A stretch of 15,279 nucleotides of DNA from Bacillota bacterium (GTDB lineage Bacteria; Bacillota; Clostridia; Acetivibrionales; DTU013). Numbering within the stretch: position 1 is the first letter of the stretch; every line of letters starts with the position of its first letter. The DNA lies in assembly GCA_023435925.1 (NCBI GenBank), contig JAEZLF010000164.1, positions 1 through 15,279 of the forward strand. Reading direction: 5' to 3'. Shown in pieces: positions 1 through 5,373 of this stretch. The notes beneath the pieces are model-generated. The model had not been told where the DNA came from, did no database searches, and worked only from the letters and a program-made list of their open reading frames with translations. A program made the position numbers and the translations under genes.

Positions 1-229
1 ACGTTCCCCTGACCATTTTGAGCCTTAAATATTGATGTTTTCCATTGATGATAAATAAGTCATTATTAGATATAGTCATCGGAGATTGGACCAGTATATC
101 TGAGGAATTTTCCTCCGTTCGGACTGAACTGACAGAAGAAGCTGCGCTCTTATCCTTTTCTGGTAAACAGGCGGCCAGTAACCAAATAAACATTAATGTC
201 AAAACTGCTACAGTGATTCTCTTTTTCAA
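1..229 (-). CDS. Putative lipoprotein, N-terminal part only
   Basis: The reading frame starts with TTG at 229 and runs off the left edge, so only about 76 residues are visible. A strong ribosome binding site (GGAGGG, 234-240) sits about 6 bases before the TTG. The N-terminus has Lys-Lys-Arg, then a hydrophobic stretch, then the lipobox Leu-Leu-Ala-Ala-Cys with the Cys at about residue 21. This is a classic signal peptidase II lipoprotein signal. A Ser/Glu-rich linker follows, as expected for an exported, lipid-anchored protein on the outer face of the membrane. The globular domain lies outside the window, so no function can be given. A 25-codon ORF ends directly at its ribosome binding site. 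The plus-strand frame over the same bases has no comparable signals and is taken as a shadow. Confidence 0.8.
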   Translation of the reverse strand, partial: MKKRITVAVLTLMFIWLLAACLPEKDKSAASSVSSVRTEENSSDILVQSPMTISNNDLFIINGKHQYLRLKMVRGT

Positions 230-240
230 AAGCTCCCTCC

Positions 241-318
241 TTACTTGCTGTTCCTGATCATTGTTCCTACCCCTGCCAATGCAGATAAGACGCTCAAGAC
301 CTGCTGCAACTCTCCCAT
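241..318 (-). CDS. Small ORF (25 aa) upstream of the lipoprotein gene
   Basis: From ATG at 318 a 25-codon frame runs to TAA at 241-243, abutting the ribosome binding site of the lipoprotein gene (234-240). The peptide begins Met-Gly-Glu-Leu-Gln-Gln, has a hydrophobic Val/Leu/Ala/Gly core and ends Ile-Arg-Asn-Ser-Lys, so it could be a short amphipathic or membrane-active peptide. The stop lying next to the next ribosome binding site suggests translational coupling. The ATG has a poor ribosome binding site. The frame stays open upstream to beyond 360, and a GGAGG lies near 355, but no ordinary start codon is well placed after it. It could be a leader peptide, a real small protein, or chance. 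Confidence 0.35.
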   Translation of the reverse strand: MGELQQVLSVLSALAGVGTMIRNSK

Positions 319-372
319 TCCGTACTTTTTTAACGGTACTATTTGTGATCCTTGAATTCCTCCAGTAATAAC

Positions 373-400
373 AAAAAATACACCCCAAAAGGAGTGCATT
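373..400 (-). terminator. Rho-independent terminator of the tRNA-Arg gene
   Basis: Reading the minus strand just after the tRNA, TGCACTCC pairs with GGGGTGTA (two G-T pairs) around a TTTT loop and is followed by six T residues. The position, a few bases after the encoded CCA end, fits termination of the tRNA transcript. It also lies before the small ORF and lipoprotein gene, for which no separate promoter was recognised, so partial read-through is possible. Confidence 0.8.
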
Positions 401-403
401 TTA

Positions 404-478
404 TGGTGTCCCGGACAGGAATCGAACCCGCATCAGTGGAACCGGAATCCACTACCTTATCCATTAGGCCACCGAGAC
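404..478 (-). tRNA. tRNA-Arg (anticodon CCG)
   Basis: The minus strand folds into a full cloverleaf. The acceptor stem is GTCTCGG with CCGGGAC, followed by discriminator A and an encoded CCA. T8 is in place, and the D-arm has GG in its loop. The anticodon stem GTGGA/TCCAC encloses the seven-base loop TTCCGGT, giving anticodon CCG (reads codon CGG, Arg). The T-arm is GCGGG/CCTGT with loop TTCGATT. The gene is a single copy with its own promoter and terminator. Nothing beside it looks like an integrase or attachment-site duplication. Confidence 0.95.
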
Positions 479-510
479 ACGATATACTGTAATAGTACCT
501 TACGAATCTT

Positions 511-539
511 ATTTTATATGTAGTCACGCAGAAAGTCAA
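511..539 (-). promoter_or_regulatory. Sigma-A type promoter for tRNA-Arg
   Basis: On the minus strand TTGACT (534-539) and TAAAAT (511-516) are separated by exactly 17 bases; each hexamer is 5/6 to consensus. Transcription would start near 504, leaving about 25 bases before the mature tRNA 5' end at 478. Confidence 0.7.
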
Positions 540-617
540 GGCATTAGAAACTCCCAATTGGAAGCGTAACTTCACACAACTTCATATGCCTAACGTGTAA
601 AGGGGACGTTGTAAAGA

Positions 618-1148
618 TTAACCATGCATGGATAGTTTATTTATTTCATTTAGTGCTGTCAGCGAAAGCTGCTTGGCCTCCGCTTCACTGATTTTGCGCT
701 CAGAAGTATCCTTACGTGTCACCTCCGAACTCGAAGAAATTAAATCCTTAATATGCTGGTCAAGAACAATAACAGGCTTCGTTCCTGTTCGTTTCATAAG
801 TTCCCCATATAGCTTCGGATTTTCACCATCAGCTCCGCCGCTGATAGAAACAAAACCGTATGGTTGCGGGTTTGATTTCAGATAGCTCAAATATTTCCGG
901 AGTGGAGAAGCTACACACCCCAGCCAAACAGGAGCACAAAAGAGAATTAAATCGTACTTCCTGAGAGAATCAGGATCTGGCTGCACCTTTGGTGTCCTGG
1001 AAAAAGTCATATCCAGTATGGTAGTCCACGTTGTCATGGGCTTTTGTACTTCTATTCTGACATGCTTTGCCGATAAGTCCTTTGCCAGGCATTCGGCAAG
1101 TATGTCATTGTTGCCGGTGTAAGAATAAGAAGCAATTACAATATTCAA
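618..1148 (-). CDS. Flavodoxin family protein
   Basis: This 176-residue cytoplasmic protein has a flavodoxin-like fold. The N-terminal beta strand is followed by the phosphate-binding loop Ser-Tyr-Ser-Tyr-Thr-Gly-Asn-Asn (about residues 7-14), which in this family holds the FMN phosphate. A central strand (Tyr-Asp-Leu-Ile-Leu-Phe-Cys-Ala-Pro-Val-Trp) and the later Ile-Ser-Gly-Gly-Ala-Asp-Gly segment fit the loops around the flavin ring. The start is TTG at 1148, with GGGGGAGG about 8 bases upstream. It lies 17 bases after the FMN-binding membrane protein and is probably cotranscribed with it. It likely carries electrons as FMN/FMNH2, but the partner is not shown. Flavodoxin-like oxidoreductases share this look, so the exact subfamily is open. 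Confidence 0.85.
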   Translation of the reverse strand: MNIVIASYSYTGNNDILAECLAKDLSAKHVRIEVQKPMTTWTTILDMTFSRTPKVQPDPDSLRKYDLILFCAPVWLGCVASPLRKYLSYLKSNPQPYGFVSISGGADGENPKLYGELMKRTGTKPVIVLDQHIKDLISSSSEVTRKDTSERKISEAEAKQLSLTALNEINKLSMHG

Positions 1149-1165
1149 ACTAAAACCTCCCCCTA

Positions 1166-1624
1166 TTATTGTTTCTGCGCTTGTCTTAGCGCATTTTCAA
1201 GTGCCTTCAGGTGTGCTTTAGAGGTGAGGGTCGCTCCACTGATTGCGTCAACCTGCAATGTTTCCGATTCAACAACTCGTTGAAACAAATCCCCTACAGT
1301 CCTCCCACCCGTTAAATCTGCAAGGTTTCCATCACTATCCAATGCACCCTTGAGTATTTTTATACCTGTTATTTCTCCATTAAGGACAGTAATCTCAACA
1401 GCGGCATTCCTGGAGTCTCCTTTGATCCCGTTATATTCCCCTGTGTAAGTTCCGTCCTCCAATTTTGTGAAGTCGACATCTCCAATAACAAGCGTTTGAA
1501 GTTCCTGACGTCCCGGGGCATCCGCAAGAAATGCAATCGATGCTCCGAATATTGCCAGACCTATTATTATTGGAATCACAATCCAGATCCTGAACTTATT
1601 TCTGGCCGTTTTTGTAACTGCCAT
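1166..1624 (-). CDS. Membrane-anchored FMN-binding domain protein
   Basis: This 152-residue protein has a basic N-terminus, one membrane span (about residues 13-34) and an outward-facing FMN_bind domain of the NqrC/RnfG type. The diagnostic motif is Asp-Ala-Ile-Ser-Gly-Ala-Thr-Leu-Thr-Ser at residues 126-135. In NqrC and RnfG a threonine of this SGAT motif carries covalently bound FMN added by ApbE. No apbE gene is in the window. The start ATG at 1622-1624 has GGAGG 8 bases upstream. It is the first full-length gene after the TetR regulator, with a palindrome matching the regulator's own operator about 55 bases before the start. Together with the flavodoxin it suggests an electron path across the membrane; that role is inferred. 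Confidence 0.88.
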   Translation of the reverse strand: MAVTKTARNKFRIWIVIPIIIGLAIFGASIAFLADAPGRQELQTLVIGDVDFTKLEDGTYTGEYNGIKGDSRNAAVEITVLNGEITGIKILKGALDSDGNLADLTGGRTVGDLFQRVVESETLQVDAISGATLTSKAHLKALENALRQAQKQ

Positions 1625-1656
1625 TTACATTCCTCCAATCTCTGTTCATTATTCAT
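1576..1656 (-). CDS. Possible upstream ORF (26 aa) overlapping the FMN-binding gene start
   Basis: An ATG at 1654-1656 has a strong ribosome binding site (AAGGAGG, 5 bases upstream) and opens a 26-codon frame ending at TGA 1576-1578. It overlaps the first 49 bases of the FMN-binding gene in another frame. The peptide (begins Met-Asn-Asn-Glu-Gln-Arg-Leu-Glu-Glu-Cys) is hydrophilic and not recognised. Its ribosome binding site is at least as good as that of the annotated gene, so ribosomes probably load here. It may couple or dampen translation of the next gene, or be a chance frame. Confidence 0.3.
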   Translation of the reverse strand: MNNEQRLEECKWQLQKRPEISSGSGL

Positions 1657-1679
1657 AAAAGCCTCCTTCATTTCAATTA

Positions 1680-1705
1680 TGAGTGAACGCATTATTATTC
1701 ATTCA
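1680..1705. promoter_or_regulatory. Second TetR-type operator, upstream of the FMN-binding/flavodoxin genes
   Basis: TGAGTGAA (1680-1687) and TTCATTCA (1698-1705) form an inverted repeat with one mismatch and a 10-base spacer. This is the same arm sequence and spacing as the perfect palindrome ahead of the TetR gene (2347-2380). Over 12-base arms 9 positions pair. It sits between the regulator's terminator and the FMN-binding gene. No strong promoter is visible; a weak candidate is TTGATT or TTTTGA with AT-rich -10 sequence overlapping the palindrome. Confidence 0.65.
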
Positions 1706-1715
1706 TTTTGCAATC

Positions 1716-1750
1716 AAAAAATACTGCTCCGCTGTTATTATTCGGAGCAG
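1716..1750 (-). terminator. Rho-independent terminator at the end of the TetR gene
   Basis: On the minus strand CTGCTCCG (1743-1750) pairs perfectly with CGGAGCAG (1724-1731) around an 11-base loop, followed by TATTTTTT. The left arm lies within the last codons of the regulator gene, so the terminator overlaps its coding end. It should separate the regulator transcript from the downstream FMN-binding gene. Confidence 0.85.
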
Positions 1751-2319
1751 TTCATCAGGCTTTGCATTATGAGCTCCATTATAAGATGCAGAAGCTCCGG
1801 AAAGTATTCTAGCCCGATTTCATCTTTGTGCGTATCGATATTTATGATTGCCGCAAAAATCATCATGATCATTTTACTGTCTATGTCTTTTCGCATTTTT
1901 CCTTGCTTTTGCCAAAGTGTTATAAGTTCCAGGAAGCTATCATACAGAAATCCCACCGCATCAACACCGTTTTCTTCGCGATAGACTTGCTCCAGCTTTT
2001 CAAAAACACTTTTATTGTACCATTCCCGCAGAATAGGGTTTGCCTTTGTTCCCTCTACGTTTAGTTTAAGCATTTGTCCTACCACTGCCAATGGGCTCTG
2101 CTCCAGGTCAAGCGACTGAAAGCTCTCTTGTTTCAACTTTGCGTTCTCTTCCAGGAAAATGTCCATAAAGAGCTTCTCTTTTGAAGGAAAGTAGTTATAA
2201 AAAGTGCCAACGGCCATTCCGGCTTCCTTCGTAATCTCTGAAATGTTGGTATCCTTAAATCCCTTTGCACTAAACAGTTCTTTCGCACAATTGTAAATCA
2301 GTGCCTTTTTGTATTCCAC
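1738..2319 (-). CDS. TetR/AcrR family transcriptional regulator
   Basis: This 193-residue protein has the standard TetR layout. An N-terminal helix-turn-helix lies at about residues 24-46 (Asn-Ile-Ser-Glu-Ile-Thr-Lys-Glu-Ala-Gly ... Gly-Thr-Phe-Tyr-Asn-Tyr-Phe-Pro-Ser-Lys), followed by an all-helical ligand-binding and dimer domain with no recognisable ligand signature. A longer frame opens 9 codons earlier at 2346. The GTG at 2317-2319 is chosen because GGAGG lies 7 bases before it, and this GGAGG would otherwise be read as coding. A perfect 12-bp palindrome overlaps its promoter, which points to autorepression. A second copy of that palindrome lies before the downstream flavoprotein genes, the likely targets. 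The inducer is unknown. Confidence 0.93.
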   Translation of the reverse strand: MEYKKALIYNCAKELFSAKGFKDTNISEITKEAGMAVGTFYNYFPSKEKLFMDIFLEENAKLKQESFQSLDLEQSPLAVVGQMLKLNVEGTKANPILREWYNKSVFEKLEQVYREENGVDAVGFLYDSFLELITLWQKQGKMRKDIDSKMIMMIFAAIINIDTHKDEIGLEYFPELLHLIMELIMQSLMNCSE

Positions 2320-2346
2320 TAGTATGCCTCCATTATTCGTAGTCAC

Positions 2347-2380
2347 AATATGAATGAATTATAATTAGTTCATTCATATT
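2347..2380. promoter_or_regulatory. TetR operator: perfect 12-bp palindrome
   Basis: AATATGAATGAA (2347-2358) and TTCATTCATATT (2369-2380) are exact reverse complements separated by 10 bases. The palindrome starts inside the -10 box of the regulator's promoter and covers the expected transcription start, the usual placement for an autorepressor site. Confidence 0.85.
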
Positions 2381-2406
2381 ATAGCCGTTAAAAGATTTCC
2401 TGTCAA
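2378..2406 (-). promoter_or_regulatory. Full-consensus sigma-A promoter of the TetR gene
   Basis: On the minus strand TTGACA (2401-2406) and TATAAT (2378-2383) are both perfect consensus hexamers with an ideal 17-base spacer. Such a strong promoter makes sense if it is normally held off by the regulator bound at the overlapping palindrome. Confidence 0.92.
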
Positions 2407-2456
2407 TATAGTTGAAATCGATTGCTATGTAAAATTTTTGCTTTTCTGATTTATGT

Positions 2457-2485
2457 AACCTTGTTGCGTTGATTTACATAAAATA
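2457..2485 (+). promoter_or_regulatory. Possible sigma-K type (late mother-cell sporulation) promoter
   Basis: AACC (2457-2460), a 16-base spacer and CATAAAATA (2477-2485) match the Bacillus sigma-K pattern (AC element, 16-17 bases, CATAnnnTA). CATAAAAT is also one base from the sigma-E -10 box, though no sigma-E -35 box is clear. The predicted start near 2492 leaves a short leader before the GGGAGG ribosome binding site at 2504. No good sigma-A promoter was seen here. These motifs are short and AT-rich, so chance is possible. Confidence 0.45.
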
Positions 2486-2516
2486 AAGCAGACTAGTGAT
2501 TTAGGGAGGTTTATGA

Positions 2517-2966
2517 ATGGAAGATCAGTTTATAGATACTCTATCGTCTGAAGAAGAGCGGCAACCCTTTGGCTTTGGTAGACCACCCTTTGGGAGACCG
2601 CCCTTCGGAAGACCACCCTTTGGAAGACCGCCCTTTGGTCGTCCGCCTTTCGGATTTCCATGGTTCGGATTTCCATGGTTTGGCTTTCCGTGGTTCGGCT
2701 TTCCAGGGAGGGATACTCCATGGCTTGGTTCCACAGAATCGGGTTTTCCCGTAATGGCCGGGCAGCAGGGAGGCTTTTACCCCGGTTCTCCCGGAATTGG
2801 CGGATTAGGTAGAGCAGAAGATGACTACAATTACAGCTACGAGAACGACTATGATTATTCAGATGAGAGAATCAGGCCATTTTTCGGCTTCGGTTTCAGA
2901 CCACCGTTTTTTATACGCCCATTTTTATTTCCCTTCTCATTTGGTTTTCCTTTCTTCTGGTGGTAA
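2517..2966 (+). CDS. Phe/Gly/Pro-rich pentapeptide-repeat protein
   Basis: This 149-residue protein begins with a short acidic segment (residues 1-15), then eight tandem five-residue units: five Arg-Pro-Pro-Phe-Gly and three Phe-Pro-Trp-Phe-Gly (about residues 22-61). A Gly-rich linker, an acidic Asp/Tyr/Asn cluster (about 102-117) and a very aromatic tail ending Phe-Phe-Trp-Trp follow. There is no signal peptide and no catalytic motif. Start ATG 2517 has GGGAGG 7 bases upstream; the ATG at 2513 opens a short frame only. It is monocistronic, with a terminator after it. Low-complexity aromatic/Gly proteins of this kind in spore formers are often coat or crust components, and the upstream sigma-K-like match agrees, but the function is inferred. 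The opposite strand also has long open frames, a by-product of the repeats. Confidence 0.82.
   Translation: MEDQFIDTLSSEEERQPFGFGRPPFGRPPFGRPPFGRPPFGRPPFGFPWFGFPWFGFPWFGFPGRDTPWLGSTESGFPVMAGQQGGFYPGSPGIGGLGRAEDDYNYSYENDYDYSDERIRPFFGFGFRPPFFIRPFLFPFSFGFPFFWW
2580..2699 (+). repeat. Tandem 15-bp (pentapeptide) repeat, 8 units
   Basis: Five units encode Arg-Pro-Pro-Phe-Gly (2580-2654) and three encode Phe-Pro-Trp-Phe-Gly (2655-2699). Units differ mainly at third codon positions (CCA/CCG, TTT/TTC, GGA/GGT/GGC), so the peptide has been kept while the DNA drifted. The array is not a fresh duplication. Confidence 0.9.
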
Positions 2967-2983
2967 TGCAACCGGACATCATA

Positions 2984-3014
2984 CAGCCAGGCATAATGCC
3001 TGGCTGCTTCTTTT
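2984..3014 (+). terminator. Rho-independent terminator after the repeat-protein gene
   Basis: CAGCCAGGC and GCCTGGCTG form a perfect 9-bp stem (2984-2992 with 2998-3006) around ATAAT, followed by CTTCTTTT. It lies 18 bases after the TAA of the plus-strand gene and just past the 3' end of the convergent YlbF-family gene, where the T-tract is lacking. Confidence 0.82.
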
Positions 3015-3017
3015 CCC

Positions 3018-3350
3018 TTACTTCAGCTCAGCCTCAATAATCGCATTGATTTCCTGCAAAGCGTTAGCCAATAGTACGTTAAATGCTTTTGATGCTTTCA
3101 AATACTTGTCGATTTCCGGATTTTTAGAAAGCTCTTCATACTTTTTACCCAGCTGCTCCATGCGGATTGCCGCTTCGGATGCAGATACGCCGGATGAATA
3201 CAGATTTGTTTGCTGTTTATTAAAATTCTGCAGCTCCTGTCTGAGTTTTGGGAATCTGTCAATGACAGCCTTCGTTTGTTTCAATTCGTAGAACTCTGCT
3301 GTCCGTTTTAACTCAATTGCCAGTTCCCTGGATTTTTCTCTAAGTCCCAT
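3018..3350 (-). CDS. YlbF/YmcA family protein
   Basis: This 110-residue, almost fully helical cytoplasmic protein has the YlbF-family (Com_YlbF) pattern: an N-terminal helix (Glu-Lys-Ser-Arg-Glu-Leu-Ala ... Tyr-Glu-Leu-Lys), a middle helix with Phe-Asn-Lys-Gln-Gln, the typical turn Lys-Asn-Pro-Glu-Ile-Asp-Lys-Tyr-Leu-Lys-Ala, and a C-terminal helix with Glu-Ile-Asn-Ala-Ile-Ile. In B. subtilis YlbF and YmcA form a complex with YaaT that modulates RNase Y and affects sporulation, competence and biofilm. Whether this copy does the same is unknown. The start is ATG at 3348-3350, with AAGGTGAT just upstream; a TTG five codons earlier would contain that ribosome binding site. It stands alone and converges with the repeat-protein gene. 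Confidence 0.82.
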   Translation of the reverse strand: MGLREKSRELAIELKRTAEFYELKQTKAVIDRFPKLRQELQNFNKQQTNLYSSGVSASEAAIRMEQLGKKYEELSKNPEIDKYLKASKAFNVLLANALQEINAIIEAELK

Positions 3351-3427
3351 AAAAATCACCTTCAAAGCAACACTATACTTTTAGTGTATTCAATGAAGGT
3401 GGAAAATGCACCTCTGTCAGTTGCCTT

Positions 3428-4126
3428 CTATCTGAATAACATGTACATCCAGTTCATGATTTGCATGTCAAATACCATTGCAAACAGATAGTTCCATGAG
3501 AAAACAATAATGAAGGTCAATCTCGCAAATATCGGATTGAAGCGAAACAGAGTATTGATGCCCCTGGTCATAATAGCGGCACTCCATATATAAATTGAGA
3601 TAAGAATTACTACCGTAAGATATTGCACCCAAAGGGGGCTCGCATCGGTAATGTTCCGCAAAAAAGCATAATGAAGAATAAGTGTCACCGGTATAATAAC
3701 AAAGTGAGACAGGATATAGACCTTCATTATCTTTATGCGGGAGGCCGTATGGGCCGGAGTATGTCTAAACACCTGATCCTTACCCATTTCAGACCCGTTT
3801 ATCTGCTGCAGATTAATCAGCCCTTCTTTTTTCTTCAGAAAGTTGAAAAAATCAAAGAGAGGTATGCTTACAAAGGTAACGTCTATAATACCCAGCAGTA
3901 CAATAACCAGAACCGTTAATACGGCATTGATATATATAGTATTTGCCGGTTTCCCGGAAAAAATAGCCTTAAAGAAAACGGCAGCGTCAGGGAGTAGCAG
4001 ATCGATAGCTCCAATCAGTACAATTCCGGCAAACAGCGAAGTCCTTCCGTCTGTTATTTTCTCGTACAGTTTTGCCGGGTATAATAAAATGTCAAGCAGC
4101 TTGTCCTTCAAACGATTCATAATCAC
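3428..4126 (-). CDS. Polytopic membrane protein, Yip1-like
   Basis: This 232-residue protein has five or six membrane spans (roughly residues 30-58, 66-92, 135-155, 168-188 and 203-231). The N-terminal segment Leu-Leu-Tyr-Pro-Ala-Lys-Leu-Tyr-Glu-Lys-Ile resembles the pre-membrane helix of bacterial Yip1-domain proteins, but the match is by eye. It is the last gene of the ABC transporter run: its GTG start (4124-4126) is 24 bases after the preceding permease, with AAAGGTGA about 4 bases ahead. ATG at 4118-4120 is an alternative start. A hydrophilic loop (about residues 95-130) separates the two membrane halves. It may assist the exporter as an accessory membrane subunit; no enzymatic motif is visible. 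Confidence 0.7.
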   Translation of the reverse strand: MIMNRLKDKLLDILLYPAKLYEKITDGRTSLFAGIVLIGAIDLLLPDAAVFFKAIFSGKPANTIYINAVLTVLVIVLLGIIDVTFVSIPLFDFFNFLKKKEGLINLQQINGSEMGKDQVFRHTPAHTASRIKIMKVYILSHFVIIPVTLILHYAFLRNITDASPLWVQYLTVVILISIYIWSAAIMTRGINTLFRFNPIFARLTFIIVFSWNYLFAMVFDMQIMNWMYMLFR

Positions 4127-4150
4127 TTTTTCACCTTTCAGTATTCACCT

Positions 4151-5371
4151 TTACGAGATGCTATGATCTTCTTTTCCTCTTGTCATTATCATATAACTTA
4201 CAGACAGTAAAATCAACGCTGTTGCCGACAGAACCAATAACGGCGCCCAGGCCGCAGCACTGTCAGCCGGGTTGACCGTCAGGCTGTTGATGCCCTTCAA
4301 TGCCCATCCCTGCGGCGTAATCAGAGAAAGCTTCATTATGCTTTCAGGCAACTCCATGGCATTCCAGAAGCAGCCCCCGACGAAGCCGGTAAACATCGCC
4401 ATAACCGGTGCGACAGCCTGCAATTGTGCGGAGGTTTTCAGCACAGCTGAAAGAAGCATACTGACTCCCACCACGGCCGCTAAATATACAAAAAGTATAA
4501 GGTAAGATAACGGCTCTGTAAATAGATCAAGACCAAAAAAAAGCTTTTGCACCATACAGAATACAATAATCTGTAATGCACCGGCAGCAAGCAGAGCCAG
4601 CATGCTTCCTCCAAAGGATGCCGCAATCGCACCGTTTGTAGTGCCAAGTCTTTTCATTGTGCCATTTGTCCTCTCCTCAATCAGCCACCCGCTGCCAAAC
4701 AAAATATAAAACATGATAAACGCTGTGAGTAAGCCTGCTGATGAAGCAGAGGCAACCGGCCTGGTCATCCGGGCTTCTTCCGAAACGATACCTGCTTTCA
4801 GCACCTTATAATCGATGGTCATCAGGGGCTCCGGTTCCCAAAGACTATCTGCATATGCCGCCACTTCATCCCTGAAGCTGCCTTCCATCTTTATACCAAG
4901 CTCATCATACTGTTTTACAACATCGTTGGCTGCCCTATGGATCATTAAGAGCCTTATGACCTCACCGGCGATTATTTCTCGGGCGAACCCCGAAGAATAA
5001 GAGGCAGGTGAACTAAGCAAATCAATCAATCCGTTTTCTTGCCCGTCTTTCACCGAAGCTTCAAAACCGTCTTTTATGGCAAATACCTGCTCCACCTTAC
5101 TGCTTTCAAGCATTTTCAGCCCTTCTTCACGACTGACTCTATGCAATTCGATGCCTTCTTTTACAGCCAGCCTATCCAGCAGCAGTGCAGAGTACTCTGT
5201 GCCATCCTCATCTACTGCGGCAACCGTTACAACGTCAAGCTTTTCATATTGAAGCGCATAACCGGACACAACCATAATCAACAACGGAATAACGATCATG
5301 GATATCAGCAGCAGCTTGTCGCCAATCATCATTTTAAATTTATAGAAAGCTACAGAAAGCAGTTTAATCAA
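4151..5371 (-). CDS. ABC-2 type transporter permease (second of pair)
   Basis: This 406-residue permease has one N-terminal span (about residues 18-40), a long extracytoplasmic region (about 41-210) and five or six C-terminal spans. The loop Glu-Glu-Arg-Thr-Asn-Gly-Thr-Met-Lys-Arg-Leu-Gly is the conserved cytoplasmic signature of ABC-2 exporters, which couples to the ATPase. The start is TTG at 5371, two bases after the stop of the upstream permease, with GAAGGGGG inside that gene's end, so translation is coupled. It probably forms a heterodimeric channel with the neighbouring permease, driven by the ATPase encoded upstream. The substrate is unknown. Homologues include drug, lipid and polysaccharide exporters. 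Confidence 0.9.
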   Translation of the reverse strand: MIKLLSVAFYKFKMMIGDKLLLISMIVIPLLIMVVSGYALQYEKLDVVTVAAVDEDGTEYSALLLDRLAVKEGIELHRVSREEGLKMLESSKVEQVFAIKDGFEASVKDGQENGLIDLLSSPASYSSGFAREIIAGEVIRLLMIHRAANDVVKQYDELGIKMEGSFRDEVAAYADSLWEPEPLMTIDYKVLKAGIVSEEARMTRPVASASSAGLLTAFIMFYILFGSGWLIEERTNGTMKRLGTTNGAIAASFGGSMLALLAAGALQIIVFCMVQKLFFGLDLFTEPLSYLILFVYLAAVVGVSMLLSAVLKTSAQLQAVAPVMAMFTGFVGGCFWNAMELPESIMKLSLITPQGWALKGINSLTVNPADSAAAWAPLLVLSATALILLSVSYMIMTRGKEDHSIS

Positions 5372-5373
5372 AC

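Noticed and set aside
404..478. tRNA-Arg as a possible integration site
   Set aside because: No integrase, no repeated 3' tRNA fragment and no mobile genes are visible in the window.
829..860. Gly-Gly-Ala-Asp-Gly in the flavodoxin, similar to the GGADGPT motif of the small membrane protein
   Set aside because: Only five residues match and the context is a flavodoxin loop; treated as coincidence.
1496..1984. 162-codon plus-strand frame
   Set aside because: It runs antisense to two well-supported genes, crosses a terminator and an operator, and its peptide is rich in Cys/Ser/Ile like a shadow frame.
2525..2754. Long open frames on the minus strand and in another plus frame across the repeat gene
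   Set aside because: They are by-products of the 15-bp repeat; only the 2517 frame has a ribosome binding site, a sensible start and a terminator after it.
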